A stretch of 64,000 bases of DNA from contig NZ_BNBC01000004.1 of NCBI RefSeq assembly GCF_014654675.1, positions 1-64,000 of the forward strand, written 5' to 3'. The notes beneath the pieces were generated by a model. It searched no databases. It saw only the letters and a list, made by a program, of their open reading frames with translations, and was not told where the DNA came from. Source of the DNA: Streptomyces spiralis. Lineage in GTDB: Bacteria > Actinomycetota > Actinomycetes > Streptomycetales > Streptomycetaceae. The position numbers and the translations under genes are program-made. Below are positions 54,456 to 63,051 of the stretch, in pieces; position 1 is the stretch's first letter, and each line of letters opens with the position of its first letter.

Positions 54456-54635
54456 TTACGCCGCCTCGATCACCTTCTCTCGGATGGCGGCGGCCCACTC
54501 GACCACCAGCAGCTCGTACTCCGCGCGCTCCCGGGCCGACAGGGACCCGCCCGAACGCAGCCAGAGCGCCCGGATCTGCTCGTTCAGCTCGGCGGCGGAC
54601 CGCACGGAACCACGGGCCATGGAATCGGGGAACAT
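54456..54635 (-). CDS. Small helical protein of unknown function
   Basis: The 59-residue protein contains SVRSAAELNEQIRALWLR and SARERAEYELLVVEWAAA, two amphipathic helices that may dimerise. It is not recognised. ATG 54635 lies 7 nt after TAGGCT on its strand and has no ribosome site, so it fits the leaderless class common in this window and is likely real despite its size. It ends 96 bases from the convergent SDR gene. Confidence 0.65.
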   Translation of the reverse strand: MFPDSMARGSVRSAAELNEQIRALWLRSGGSLSARERAEYELLVVEWAAAIREKVIEAA

Positions 54636-54642
54636 GGCCACA

Positions 54643-54648
54643 AGCCTA
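54643..54648 (-). promoter_or_regulatory. -10 element TAGGCT, leaderless start
   Basis: TAGGCT on the minus strand ends 7 nt before ATG 54635. Confidence 0.5.
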
Positions 54649-54733
54649 GGGCCATGCACTGACGCTGCGCTACCGGACGGCTACGCGAACCGCGGGAAGC
54701 CGGTCAGCGCGGCCCCGCCCGGTGACCGTCCGC

Positions 54734-55609
54734 TCAGCCGGCGGACTCGGCCGCGTGCGGGCTGAGCACACCGGCCGTCACCAGCGCGACGATGACGATC
54801 CCCAGCGCCACCCGGTACCACACGAACGGCATGAAGCTCCTGGTGGAGATGTACTTCATGAACCACGCGATGACCGCGTATCCGGACGCGAAGGCGATCA
54901 CCGTGGCGAACAGCGTCGGTCCCCATGCCACATGGTCGCTCTCCAGCGCGTCCTTCAACTCGAAGGCGCCGGAGGCCAGTACGGCCGGGACGGCCAGCAG
55001 GAAGGAGTAACGGGCCGCCGCATCCCGCCGGTAGCCCATGAACAGCCCGCCGCTGATGGTGGCGCCGGAGCGGGAGACACCTGGTACCAGGGCCATCGCC
55101 TGGCAACAGCCGTAGATCAGGCCGTCCTTGACGCCCAGGTCCTCAAGGGCCTTGCGCCGCTTGGGCGCTCGGTGCCGGCCGCCCTTCTCGTCCCGCGCCG
55201 CCAGCCGGTCGGCGATGCCGATGACCGCGCCGACCACGACGAGCATCGTCGCGGTGACCCGCAGATCCCGGAACGGCCCCTCGATCTGGTCCTTGAGCGT
55301 CAGGCCGAGCACCCCGATCGGGATCGAGCCGACGATCACCAGCCAGCCCATGCGGGCGTCGGGATCCTTGCGCATCGTCCTGTCGGCGAGCGAGCGGGAC
55401 CACGCGGCGAGGATCCGGCCGATGTCCTTGCGGAAGTAGATCAGGACGGCCGACTCGGTGCCGATCTGGGTGATCGCAGTGAAGGCCGCCCCCGGGTCCT
55501 TCCAGCCCGAGAACGCCGCGGTCAGCCGCAGATGCGCACTGGAGGAGACGGGGAGGAACTCGGTCAGCCCCTGGACGAGTCCGAGAACGAGGGATTCAAA
55601 CCAAGACAT
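54734..55609 (-). CDS. uppP: Undecaprenyl-diphosphatase
   Basis: This 291-residue enzyme recycles the lipid carrier of peptidoglycan synthesis and can confer bacitracin resistance. Both BacA/UppP signatures are clear: GLVQGLTEFLPVSSSAHL (9-26), and ALVPGVSRSGATISGGLFMG with the catalytic Ser and Arg. There are about eight membrane helices. ATG 55609 is the family start; no strong ribosome site is seen. The gene is transcribed alone. Confidence 0.96.
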   Translation of the reverse strand: MSWFESLVLGLVQGLTEFLPVSSSAHLRLTAAFSGWKDPGAAFTAITQIGTESAVLIYFRKDIGRILAAWSRSLADRTMRKDPDARMGWLVIVGSIPIGVLGLTLKDQIEGPFRDLRVTATMLVVVGAVIGIADRLAARDEKGGRHRAPKRRKALEDLGVKDGLIYGCCQAMALVPGVSRSGATISGGLFMGYRRDAAARYSFLLAVPAVLASGAFELKDALESDHVAWGPTLFATVIAFASGYAVIAWFMKYISTRSFMPFVWYRVALGIVIVALVTAGVLSPHAAESAG

Positions 55610-55783
55610 GGAAGTTCGACAGTCCAAGCGCCGGTCGGGAGGTCGGAGACCGCAGCGTAGCGCCCCGACATGACCGGAACACCACCGGGGCTTTACCGTC
55701 TCTTTACGGCACTTGGCGTCCGCGCCGCCGTCGCCCCCGCGGGGTCGTGCCGCGCCGGACCGGAGCTTTCCCGCGGCGGGCCG

Positions 55784-56578
55784 CTACGCGGTGGGCCCGC
55801 GATGCCCGCGCAGATGGTGCCGCTTGCGCCAGGCCACCACCGCGCCGGCCAGCGCCGGTACGGCGATGCAGGCCATCGCGATCAGGAAGGCCGGGGACGT
55901 CGGTGCGGCGGCGCGGGCGCCCGCGACGACGTAGGCGGCCGTGTTCGGGACCGAGCCGAGCGCCGTCGCCAGCAGGAACGCGGGCCAGCCCATACGCGAG
56001 ACGGCGGCGCAGTAGTTCGCCGCCCAGAACGGCACCCCAGGGAACAGCCGGGCCGCCAGCATCGAGCGAAAACCGTGCCGGCTGAGCTGCCCGTCCGCCG
56101 CCTTCAGCAGCCGGCCGCGCAGCAGCGGCCGCAGCGCGTCCTGACCCAGCACCCGGCCCAGTCCGAAGGCCACCCCGGCGCCCAGCACCGTACCGGCCAG
56201 CGCCGCCGCGAGTCCGAACTGCGAGCCGAACAGGGCGCCCGCGGCGAGGTTCAGCAGCGGCCGCGGCACGAACGCGACCGTGCACAGGCCGTACGCCACC
56301 GCGAACACCGCCGCCGCCGCGGCCCCGCCCAGCTGCGGCGGCCAGCCGTGCGCCAGCAGTCGCTGCGGCTGGAAGAGGAGCACGCAGGCACCGGACGCCG
56401 CGAGCAGCATCAGCAGCAGCGACAGCCGCGACCAGGGTGACAGCAGCGCTCTCGCGCAGCGGGTGGTCAGGGTGAGCGGAACCGGCGCGGACGCGGGAAC
56501 GGCGAGGGCCGGCTCCGTGACGGCGGCCCGGGGAGAGACCGCGGCGGTGCCCCCAGAGCGGGTGGTGGCATCGAGCAT
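55784..56578 (-). CDS. TVP38/TMEM64 (SNARE-associated, DedA-like) membrane protein
   Basis: The 264-residue protein has five to six helices and the family core VAFVPRPLLNLAAGALFGSQFG...LARLFPGVPFWAANYCAAVSRMGWPAFLLATALGSVPNTAAYV. Members of this superfamily are lipid flippases or transporters. ATG 56578 lies 6 nt after TAATGT on its strand with no ribosome site, so it is probably leaderless. It is divergent from tuf3 across 352 bases. Confidence 0.86.
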   Translation of the reverse strand: MLDATTRSGGTAAVSPRAAVTEPALAVPASAPVPLTLTTRCARALLSPWSRLSLLLMLLAASGACVLLFQPQRLLAHGWPPQLGGAAAAAVFAVAYGLCTVAFVPRPLLNLAAGALFGSQFGLAAALAGTVLGAGVAFGLGRVLGQDALRPLLRGRLLKAADGQLSRHGFRSMLAARLFPGVPFWAANYCAAVSRMGWPAFLLATALGSVPNTAAYVVAGARAAAPTSPAFLIAMACIAVPALAGAVVAWRKRHHLRGHRGPTA

Positions 56579-56584
56579 CTGGTG

Positions 56585-56590
56585 ACATTA
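56585..56590 (-). promoter_or_regulatory. -10 element TAATGT, leaderless start of the TVP38 gene
   Basis: TAATGT on the minus strand ends 6 nt before ATG 56578. Confidence 0.55.
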
Positions 56591-56694
56591 ACCGACCGGT
56601 GTCTCTGATCGCCGCATGGATCGTCTCATGAGTGTCCCGGGCACACATCATGAGCCCCTGAGGCCCCGTCAACCTCCCCGCGCACCGAAAAGCA

Positions 56695-56724
56695 TTCGAC
56701 CCGCGGCGCGGTCTCGGCAATGAT
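56695..56724 (+). promoter_or_regulatory. Candidate tuf3 leader promoter
   Basis: TTCGAC (56695-56700), an 18-base spacer and AATGAT (56719-56724) would start transcription at about 56732, the ATG of the leader ORF. The -35 match is moderate. Confidence 0.5.
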
Positions 56725-56731
56725 CTACCCC

Positions 56732-56833
56732 ATGTTCCGGCACGCCTTCCTCCTCGCAGCATCCGCCGCCGCGGATGCTCCGAAGGCTGCCGTTCTGATC
56801 CTCCTGGCCGCAGTCGACGGCGCCCGAAGCTGA
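56732..56833 (+). CDS. Candidate 33-residue leader peptide upstream of tuf3
   Basis: An ATG 7 nt after AATGAT opens a 33-codon frame rich in Leu, Ala and Val (start [15 protein letters not shown], then [15 protein letters not shown]). It ends with a TGA exactly at the base of a 10-bp hairpin. Several codons (GCA, GCT, GAT, GTT) are unusual for this genome. An in-frame ATG at 56720 would add four residues. Placement, promoter spacing and overlap with the RNA structure suggest a cis-acting leader peptide for tuf3; this is inference. Confidence 0.55.
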   Translation: MFRHAFLLAASAAADAPKAAVLILLAAVDGARS

Positions 56834-56892
56834 CCCTCCCCGGATCGTCCGGCGGACCCCGCAGGGGGAGGGTCGGAGAGTCCTCGGGGTCC
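56832..56892 (+). promoter_or_regulatory. Candidate attenuator with two mutually exclusive stems before tuf3
   Basis: Stem A pairs GACCCTCCCC (56832-56841) with GGGGAGGGTC (56865-56874). Stem B pairs GGACCCCG (56854-56861), which lies in the loop of A, with CGGGGTCC (56885-56892). They cannot both form as simple hairpins. A ribosome ending the leader ORF would cover the 5' arm of A. Neither stem has a T tract, so which one ends transcription is not clear. Confidence 0.6.
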
Positions 56893-56930
56893 CGCATTCC
56901 TTCACGGCTGAAAGGCTTCGAGGTACAGCC

Positions 56931-58100
56931 ATGTCCAAGACCGCGTACGTACGCACCAAACCGCATCTGAACATCGGCACGATGGGCCATGTCGACCACG
57001 GCAAGACCACCCTGACCGCCGCCATCACCAAGGTCCTGGCCGAGCGCGGCACCGGCACGTTCGTGCCGTTCGACCGCATCGACCGGGCCCCGGAGGAGGC
57101 CGCCCGCGGCATCACCATCAACATCGCGCACGTCGAGTACGAGACCGACACCCGGCACTACGCGCACGTGGACATGCCGGGCCACGCCGACTACGTCAAG
57201 AACATGGTCACCGGCGCCGCGCAGCTCGACGGGGCGATCCTCGTCGTCTCCGCGCTCGACGGGATCATGCCGCAGACCGCCGAGCACGTGCTGCTCGCCC
57301 GGCAGGTGGGCGTCGACCACATCGTCGTCGCCCTCAACAAGGCGGACGCCGGCGACGAGGAGCTCATCGACCTCGTCGAGCTGGAGGTCCGCGACCTGCT
57401 CACCGAGCAGGGCTACGGCGGCGACGCGGTGCCCGTCGTACGGGTCTCCGGGCTGAAGGCGCTGGAGGGCGACCCGCGGTGGACGGCGTCCATCGAGGCG
57501 CTGCTCGACGCGGTGGACACCTACGTGCCCATGCCGGAGCGGTACCTGGACGCACCGTTCCTGCTGCCGGTGGAGAACGTGCTGACCATCACCGGCCGGG
57601 GCACCGTCGTCACCGGCGCGGTGGAGCGCGGCACGGTCCGCGTCGGCGACCGGGTGGAGGTGCTGGGCGCCGAGACGGAGACGGTGGTCACCGGCCTGGA
57701 GACCTTCGGCAAGCCCATGACGGAAGCGCAGGCCGGGGACAACGTCGCGCTCCTGCTGCGCGGTGTCCCGCGCGACGCGGTCCGCCGCGGCCACGTCGTC
57801 GCGGCCCCGGGCAGCGTCACACCCAGGCGGCGCTTCAGCGCACAGGTGTACGTCCTCTCGGCGCGCGAGGGCGGCCGTACGACACCGGTGGCCACCGGCT
57901 ACCGCCCGCAGTTCTACATCCGCACCGCGGACGTGGTCGGCGACATCGACCTCGGCGAGGCGGCGGTCGCGCGGCCCGGGGACACGGTCGCGATGACGGT
58001 GGAACTGGGACGCGAGGTGCCGCTGGAGCCGGGGCTCGGCTTCGCCATCCGCGAGGGCGGCCGGACCGTCGGCGCGGGCACGGTGACCGCCGTGGAGTGA
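56931..58100 (+). CDS. tuf3: Divergent elongation factor Tu (EF-Tu3)
   Basis: The 389-residue GTPase carries all G motifs: GHVDHGKTT (19-27), [18 protein letters not shown] and SGLKALEGD. It differs from the usual EF-Tu at many places, for example [17 protein letters not shown] where housekeeping EF-Tu has a MFRKLLDE-type segment, and SGLK in place of SALK. From memory, S. coelicolor tuf3 (SCO1321) encodes such a protein, is poorly expressed in normal growth and is positively stringent-controlled. Altered EF-Tu copies can also give elfamycin resistance. GAGG lies about 12 nt before ATG 56931. The leader upstream looks regulatory. Confidence 0.95.
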   Translation: MSKTAYVRTKPHLNIGTMGHVDHGKTTLTAAITKVLAERGTGTFVPFDRIDRAPEEAARGITINIAHVEYETDTRHYAHVDMPGHADYVKNMVTGAAQLDGAILVVSALDGIMPQTAEHVLLARQVGVDHIVVALNKADAGDEELIDLVELEVRDLLTEQGYGGDAVPVVRVSGLKALEGDPRWTASIEALLDAVDTYVPMPERYLDAPFLLPVENVLTITGRGTVVTGAVERGTVRVGDRVEVLGAETETVVTGLETFGKPMTEAQAGDNVALLLRGVPRDAVRRGHVVAAPGSVTPRRRFSAQVYVLSAREGGRTTPVATGYRPQFYIRTADVVGDIDLGEAAVARPGDTVAMTVELGREVPLEPGLGFAIREGGRTVGAGTVTAVE

Positions 58101-58125
58101 ACGGGGGGTGCTGACGGAGCCGTAG

Positions 58126-58153
58126 GTGCGGGCCGGGCGAGTCCGGCCCGCAC
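58126..58153 (+). terminator. tuf3 terminator
   Basis: An 11-bp perfect stem (GTGCGGGCCGG 58126-58136 with 58143-58153) has a 6-base loop and lies 25 bases after the tuf3 stop. Confidence 0.8.
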
Positions 58154-58226
58154 CCGGCGAGGTCACCGGCGGGCGCCGGGTGCGGGGGCGGCGCGCACCG
58201 GACGTACGGACCGGCACAATGGACCC

Positions 58227-59072
58227 GTGACCGAGTCCATACCCGTGACCCGCGCCGTCGATCACGGGACCGCCAAGCTGATGCCCGACATCGACCGCGA
58301 ACGGGCCTGGCTGCTCACCGTGGACGGGGCGCCGCAGTCGTACGTCGACCTGGACGAGCCCACACACCTGGAGTTCGAGTACGCGCGCCGGCTCGGGCAC
58401 GTCCTGGACACCGTCGCGGAACCGGGCCGCCCGCTGGACGTCCTGCACCTGGGCGGCGGTGCGCTCACCCTGCCCCGCTACGTGGCCGCGACCCGCCCCG
58501 GATCGCGCCAGGAGGTCGTCGAGGCCGACCGCGCCCTGCTGGAGCTGGTCGTCGGCCACCTCCCACTCCAGGAGGACGCGGGGACGGTGCTGCACACCGC
58601 CGACGCCCGCGCCTGGCTGGAAGCAGCCCCGGCCGATTCCGCGGACGTGCTGATCGCCGACGTCTTCGGCGGCTCCCGGGTCCCGGCCCACCTCACGACC
58701 CTCGCCTACGCCCGTGAGGCCGAGCGGGTGCTGCGCGGCGACGGGATCTACCTCGCGAACCTCGCCGACGCCGCGCCCTTCGCCTTCCTGCGTTCCCAAC
58801 TCGCCACGTTCGCCACGCTGTTCGAGGAGCTGGCGGTGATCGCCGAGCCCGGCGTGCTGCGCGGCCGGCGCTTCGGCAACGCGGTGCTGATCGCCGCGCA
58901 CCGCCCCGTGGACACGGCCGCCCTGGCCCGGCGCACCGCCGCCGACGTCTTCCCCGCCCGCGTCGAACACGGCGCCGCCCTGTGGGAGTTCATCGGCACG
59001 GCCGCCGCCGTCGGGGACGAGGACGCCGTACCCTCACCCGAGCCTCCGGGCGGGACGTTCAGCGTCGGCTGA
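58227..59072 (+). CDS. Spermidine-synthase-like methyltransferase-fold protein
   Basis: The 281-residue protein has the aminopropyltransferase-like Rossmann fold: LDVLHLGGGALTLPRYVA (SAM-type glycine loop), EVVEADRALLELV (acidic residue at the end of strand 2) and ADVLIADVFGGSRVPAHLTT. Like many actinobacterial homologues it lacks the clear polyamine-binding residues and may not make spermidine. GTG 58227 follows CACAAT with 6-nt spacing and has no ribosome site, another leaderless candidate. Confidence 0.8.
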   Translation: MTESIPVTRAVDHGTAKLMPDIDRERAWLLTVDGAPQSYVDLDEPTHLEFEYARRLGHVLDTVAEPGRPLDVLHLGGGALTLPRYVAATRPGSRQEVVEADRALLELVVGHLPLQEDAGTVLHTADARAWLEAAPADSADVLIADVFGGSRVPAHLTTLAYAREAERVLRGDGIYLANLADAAPFAFLRSQLATFATLFEELAVIAEPGVLRGRRFGNAVLIAAHRPVDTAALARRTAADVFPARVEHGAALWEFIGTAAAVGDEDAVPSPEPPGGTFSVG

Positions 59073-59108
59073 CCGCCCGTCCCGCCCGCGTGCCGGGCCC
59101 GCGCCCGG

Positions 59109-60152
59109 TCAGCCGGTCGGGTCCCCATGCAGCCGGACCGTGCTGAGGATCTTCAGGATGGTGGCGTCGGACAGCTCGTCCTTCACACCCTTGGCGCCGT
59201 AGAGGGTCCAGGAGGTGAAGTCGCCCTGCGAGTTCTTGAAGGCGAAGCTGGTCGCCTTGCCGTCGGTGTCGCACTTGTGCGTCTTCGGCACGCCCGCGGT
59301 GAACGAGGTCGCGACGCTGCCCGCAAGGCCGGACTTGGTGGTGTAGGGCTTCGCCTTGCCGATCTTCAGGTACTTCTTGGCGGCGTCGCTCTGGTCGGTG
59401 TAGCCGCCGAAGGCGAACGCGGCGGCGTCCCCGCGGGCGATGCTGGCGGTGTCCTTGCCGCCGTTCTCACCCTTGGTCCCGCTGGACGCCAGGGAGCTGG
59501 TCTCCTTGTTGCCGTCCTTGTCGTCGTCGGACGTGCACCAGCTCTCCTTCAGGAAGGCGGGCGCGGAGAACACGATGTAGGGAGAGCCGTCGCCCTTCTT
59601 CTTGTCCTCGAAGCCGCTGACCACGCCGGGGGAGTCGACCTTCCAGTCGGGCGGGACGTCGAAGGCCGTGCCGTGCTTGGGGTTGAGGACGACCTTCCAG
59701 CCGGGGATCACCGGCTTCTCGGTCTGAGTGCCGCGCGGGTTGTCGCCCGCCGCGGTGTCGGACGGGCTCGCGCCGGTCGACGCCGACGCCGACGCTGACT
59801 GGCTCGCCTTGCCGTCGGTCTTGCCGCCGTCCGCCTTGTCGTCCTTGCCGCCACCGAGGACCAGGAACCCGGTCACACCGGCCGCCACCACCACGGCCGT
59901 CGCGGCGATGATCGCGACGAGCTTGGTCCGGTTGGCGCCGCCGCCACCGCCGCCCGCGCCGGTCGGCGGCTGCGGCCCGCCCACGGGGGTGGGGGCGCCC
60001 CACTGCGGCTGCGGCTGCGGCGGCTGGGTATAGGGGTTGGGCTGTTGGTACCCGGGCTGCTGATAGGGATTCGGCTGCTGGTAACCCGGCTGCTGGTACG
60101 GGTTGTTCTGCGGGTTCTGCTCGCCCCCGGGCGGCTGCTGTCCTGGCCACAT
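59109..60152 (-). CDS. Membrane protein with a Pro/Gln/Tyr-rich cytoplasmic tail
   Basis: The 347-residue protein starts with tandem NPYQQPGYQQP repeats (about 10-50) and a Gly-rich linker. One transmembrane helix (LVAIIAATAVVVAAGVTGFLVL, about 78-99) leads to a Ser/Thr/Asp-rich spacer and an extracytoplasmic domain with VIPGWKVVLNPKHGTAFDVPPDWKV and two cysteines. The function is unknown; such tails often mediate assembly at the membrane or serve kinases. ATG 60152 lies 8 nt after TAGGGT on its strand. Confidence 0.75.
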   Translation of the reverse strand: MWPGQQPPGGEQNPQNNPYQQPGYQQPNPYQQPGYQQPNPYTQPPQPQPQWGAPTPVGGPQPPTGAGGGGGGANRTKLVAIIAATAVVVAAGVTGFLVLGGGKDDKADGGKTDGKASQSASASASTGASPSDTAAGDNPRGTQTEKPVIPGWKVVLNPKHGTAFDVPPDWKVDSPGVVSGFEDKKKGDGSPYIVFSAPAFLKESWCTSDDDKDGNKETSSLASSGTKGENGGKDTASIARGDAAAFAFGGYTDQSDAAKKYLKIGKAKPYTTKSGLAGSVATSFTAGVPKTHKCDTDGKATSFAFKNSQGDFTSWTLYGAKGVKDELSDATILKILSTVRLHGDPTG

Positions 60153-60160
60153 GAGCAGCA

Positions 60161-60166
60161 ACCCTA
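60161..60166 (-). promoter_or_regulatory. -10 element TAGGGT of the Pro/Gln-rich membrane protein gene
   Basis: TAGGGT on the minus strand ends 8 nt before ATG 60152. No ribosome site is visible. Confidence 0.45.
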
Positions 60167-60244
60167 TGGTGCCGGGGACACGATTCGGTCACCGGGCTTT
60201 GTCAGGGACGTACCAGATCGGTGGACGCGGCGCCGGGATCGCTC

Positions 60245-60273
60245 TGGTCAGGCGTGCTACTCGCAAGTAACAT
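60245..60273 (+). promoter_or_regulatory. Promoter of the thioesterase gene
   Basis: TGGTCA (60245-60250), a 17-base spacer and TAACAT (60268-60273) end 6 nt before ATG 60280, so the transcript is leaderless. Confidence 0.6.
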
Positions 60274-60279
60274 GACGCC

Positions 60280-60732
60280 ATGAGCGCAGATCAGATGTCG
60301 ATCGGCGAGTTGCTCGCCGCCACGGTGCCGATGGTTCGGACCCTGAACCTCGAGTACCTGGAGACCACTCCGGAGCGGGCCGTGCTGTCCCTGCCGGACC
60401 AGGGCGAGTACCGCAACCACGTCGGTGGACCGCACGCCGGGGCGATGTTCACGCTCGGCGAGTCGGCCAGCGGGGCGATCGTCCTCGCCGCCTTCGGCGA
60501 CCAGCTCTCGCGGGCGGTGCCGCTGCCGGTGAACGCCGAGATCGCGTTCAAGAAGATCGCCCTCGGCCCGGTCAAGGCCACCGCGACCCTCGGCCGTCCC
60601 GCCGCCGAGGTCGTCGCCGAACTCGACGAGGGGCGGCGCCCCGAGTTCCCGGTGACCGTGCGGATCCAGCGTGAGGACGGCGCCGTCACCAGCGAGATGA
60701 CGGTCGTCTGGACCCTCCGGCCGAACAGCTGA
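60280..60732 (+). CDS. Hot-dog fold thioesterase (DUF4442 type)
   Basis: The 150-residue protein has the hot-dog fold. NHVGGPHAGAMFTLGESASGAIVLAAFGD is the central helix region with the conserved histidine and glutamate of DUF4442/PaaI-type thioesterases. It probably hydrolyses an acyl-CoA; the substrate is unknown. There is no ribosome site before ATG 60280, and the -10 spacing indicates leaderless expression. Confidence 0.84.
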   Translation: MSADQMSIGELLAATVPMVRTLNLEYLETTPERAVLSLPDQGEYRNHVGGPHAGAMFTLGESASGAIVLAAFGDQLSRAVPLPVNAEIAFKKIALGPVKATATLGRPAAEVVAELDEGRRPEFPVTVRIQREDGAVTSEMTVVWTLRPNS

Positions 60733-61090
60733 GCGGCGCTGCACCGCCGCCGGCATCCGCTCCGGTCCCGCACCCGGCGAGGTGGGGGCCGGAGTTGGAG
60801 GTTTCGTGTGTCATCCGGCCCCGTCCGTCCACATGTCGGGGTCTTCTGCGTGGTGGAATTTTCGAATGCGGGTGCGGATACTCGCGGTAACTCCCCTGGC
60901 ATTTCCGGGCATTGTCACTTCGGCCTTTCGAACTCCTTGTTTCCCGTGAGTAGCGTGTGCGAAAGTGAGCCTCCCCTGCGGGAAAGGCGATGACCGGCCT
61001 CCCTTTCCCGGTCAGGTGCGCATCCCTCCGGCACCCGCGTCCCTGGACGCGTTCCGTGTGCCGTCCTGCGGCCTGAAAGGAAAAGGTCCA
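60733..61090 (+). other. 358-base intergenic region before the sigma-like gene
   Basis: No supported gene is seen. The stretch 60,845-60,960 is AT-rich for this genome and contains GATACT and TAGCGT (60951-60956), possible -10 elements. A short open frame runs into the next gene from 60965 but lacks a better start than GTG 61091. Confidence 0.5.
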
Positions 61091-62326
61091 GTGCAAGCCC
61101 CCCACCCCCCACGCCCTCCCTATCCGCCCCACTCCGGTGTGACCGCGACCGAGTCCGACCGCCATCTCGTCGCCCGGCTGCGGGACCCCGACGGCGGCCA
61201 CCACGCCGTCGCGCTGCTGCTCGCCCGGCACTGGCGGGCGACCTACGACTACGCCGCCATCTGCCTTGCGGCGCCGGGCGATTCGGCGGCCATGGTCGCC
61301 ACCGCCGCCTTCCGGCACGTGCTGCGCCGACTGACCGGTGGCGCGGTCGGCGGCGCCCTGCGCCCGCAACTCCTCGTCGCCGCCCGGGAAACCGTCCGGG
61401 AATGGGCCGCCGACGAGGCGGCGTGCGCCGTACTGCCGGAACTGAGCAGACCTTCGGGAGGCCGCGGTCTTCGTGCGGTGAAGTCCATGACGTCCGAAAA
61501 ACGGCTGCTGGCGGAAAGGGCTTTCCAGGCCCTTCCCGGCGCTTTCCAGTGTCTGTTGTGGCACACCGAGGTCGAGGCCGAACCCATAACCATACCGTCC
61601 GGTCTGCTGGCTATGGACGCCGCCGGCGCGGAGGGCACGCTGGAGCAGGCACGGGAGCAATTCCGGGCGGGCTGCGTGCGCGCACACCGGGAACTCGCGC
61701 CGAGCGGTGAATGCCGCTACTACAACCGGCTCCTCGACGTTCCCCTGCGCCGTGGCGGGACGCTGCTGCCCGATGTCCGGCAGCACCTTCGCGCCTGCCG
61801 GCACTGCCGGCAGGCGGCCGAACAACTCGGTCACTTCGACGGCGGCCTGCACGTCCTGCTCGCCGAGGCCGTGCTCGGCTGGGGCGCCCGCCGCTATCTG
61901 GACTCCCGGCCGGCCCGCGCCGCGGCGGGCCCGGCCGCCGCGGTCCCGGGGGCCCACCGTGCGTCCGGGCCGGCCGGCCTCGCGCGCGGCGGACGTCGAG
62001 GCATCGCCGGTACCGCCGGCGCCGGCGCGTTCTCCGGACGTACGGGCCCATGGCGCGGGCATGGGCATGCTCATGGGTACGGGAACCGGCACCGCACGGC
62101 CCTGGCCGTGGCCGTCGGACTCGCCTCGCTCGTCCTGCTCGCCACTGTTCTGGCGGCCAAGGGCTGGACGGCCGACCGGGCCGCCGCCTCCGCCCCCCGG
62201 GTCACCTGGGGAGCGTCCGGCGACCCCGCCCGCCGGGCCGTGGTCGCCCCCGAGGCCCCGTCCGCGTCCGCCTCGGAGAACTCCGGGCGAACCATGGCAC
62301 ACCACCCTTCGGGGCCGAACCGGTAG
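61091..62326 (+). CDS. Sigma-like protein with a zinc-finger motif and a C-terminal membrane anchor
   Basis: The 411-residue protein starts with a disordered Pro-rich segment. A helical region (LVARLRDPDGGHHAVALLLARHWRATYDYAAICL) follows that resembles ECF sigma region 2. A block RQHLRACRHCRQAAEQL gives an anti-sigma type His-x3-Cys-x2-Cys motif. After a long Ala/Gly/Arg linker comes a single transmembrane helix (LAVAVGLASLVLLATVLAA) with a short outer tail. It thus joins sigma-like and anti-sigma-like parts in one chain. The function is unknown. GTG 61091 has AAAGGAAAAGG upstream. Confidence 0.68.
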   Translation: MQAPHPPRPPYPPHSGVTATESDRHLVARLRDPDGGHHAVALLLARHWRATYDYAAICLAAPGDSAAMVATAAFRHVLRRLTGGAVGGALRPQLLVAARETVREWAADEAACAVLPELSRPSGGRGLRAVKSMTSEKRLLAERAFQALPGAFQCLLWHTEVEAEPITIPSGLLAMDAAGAEGTLEQAREQFRAGCVRAHRELAPSGECRYYNRLLDVPLRRGGTLLPDVRQHLRACRHCRQAAEQLGHFDGGLHVLLAEAVLGWGARRYLDSRPARAAAGPAAAVPGAHRASGPAGLARGGRRGIAGTAGAGAFSGRTGPWRGHGHAHGYGNRHRTALAVAVGLASLVLLATVLAAKGWTADRAAASAPRVTWGASGDPARRAVVAPEAPSASASENSGRTMAHHPSGPNR

Positions 62327-62393
62327 GCTTCCCGGGGGCGCTCGTCGCGGCGCGCCCGGGAACACGCGGACGCGAAACGGGGAGGAACCGGCG

Positions 62394-63044
62394 GTGCACG
62401 TCCAGGAGTGGCTCGACTCGGTGCCCGCAGGCGCCGTCTACGCCGTGGTGGCCCTGGTCATCGGGCTGGAGAGCCTGGGCATCCCCCTGCCCGGCGAGAT
62501 CATCCTGGTCTCGGCGGCCCTGATGTCCTCGCAGCACACCGGTGTCAACCCCGTCGTGCTGGGCGCTTGCGCGACCGCCGGCGCGGTCGTGGGCGACTCC
62601 ATCGGCTACGCCATCGGCCGCAAGGGCGGCAGACCGCTGATCGCCTGGCTGGGGAGGAAGTTCCCCAAGCACTTCAGCGAGGGACATGTCGCCACGGCCG
62701 AACGCTCCTTCGAGAAGTGGGGCATGTGGGCCGTGTTCTTCGGCCGTTTCGTCGCCCTGCTGCGCATCTTCGCCGGCCCGCTCGCGGGCGTGCTGCGGAT
62801 GCCGTACTGGAAGTTCCTCACCGCCAACGTGCTCGGCGGCATCTGCTGGGCGGGCGGCACGACGGCCGTCATCTACTACGTCGGTGTCGTAGCCGAGTCC
62901 TGGCTGAAGAAGTTCTCCTGGCTGGGCCTGGTGGTGGCCGTGCTCATCGGCCTGGGGTCGATGCTGGTGCTCAGGCGCAAGGCGAAGAAGGCGCAGGGCG
63001 CCGCGCAGGAGGCCGAGGTGGAGACCGTGGGCGCCGCCGAGTAG
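62394..63044 (+). CDS. DedA family membrane protein
   Basis: The 216-residue protein has about five helices and the DedA signature: ESLGIPLPGEIILVSAALM, GDSIGYAIGRKGG, and FFGRFVALLRIFAGPLAGVLRMPYWKFLTANVLGGICWAG. DedA proteins flip or recycle membrane lipids such as undecaprenyl phosphate and support envelope and pH homeostasis. GTG 62394 follows GGGGAGG. It is a second DedA-superfamily gene in the window besides 55,784-56,578. Confidence 0.92.
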   Translation: MHVQEWLDSVPAGAVYAVVALVIGLESLGIPLPGEIILVSAALMSSQHTGVNPVVLGACATAGAVVGDSIGYAIGRKGGRPLIAWLGRKFPKHFSEGHVATAERSFEKWGMWAVFFGRFVALLRIFAGPLAGVLRMPYWKFLTANVLGGICWAGGTTAVIYYVGVVAESWLKKFSWLGLVVAVLIGLGSMLVLRRKAKKAQGAAQEAEVETVGAAE

Positions 63045-63051
63045 GCCTCGA

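Noticed and set aside
40513..55000. Biosynthetic gene cluster suggested by several SDRs, a monooxygenase and an exporter
   Set aside because: The genes are scattered, separately transcribed and lack any core synthase, terpene cyclase or peptide synthetase.
55704..58970. A 1,088-codon minus-strand open frame across tuf3 and its neighbours
   Set aside because: It is antisense to tuf3 and two other clear genes and has no recognisable domain.
60010..60130. Tandem CTGCTGGTA-like repeats as a regulatory repeat array
   Set aside because: They encode the Pro-Gln-Tyr repeats of the membrane protein at 59109-60152.
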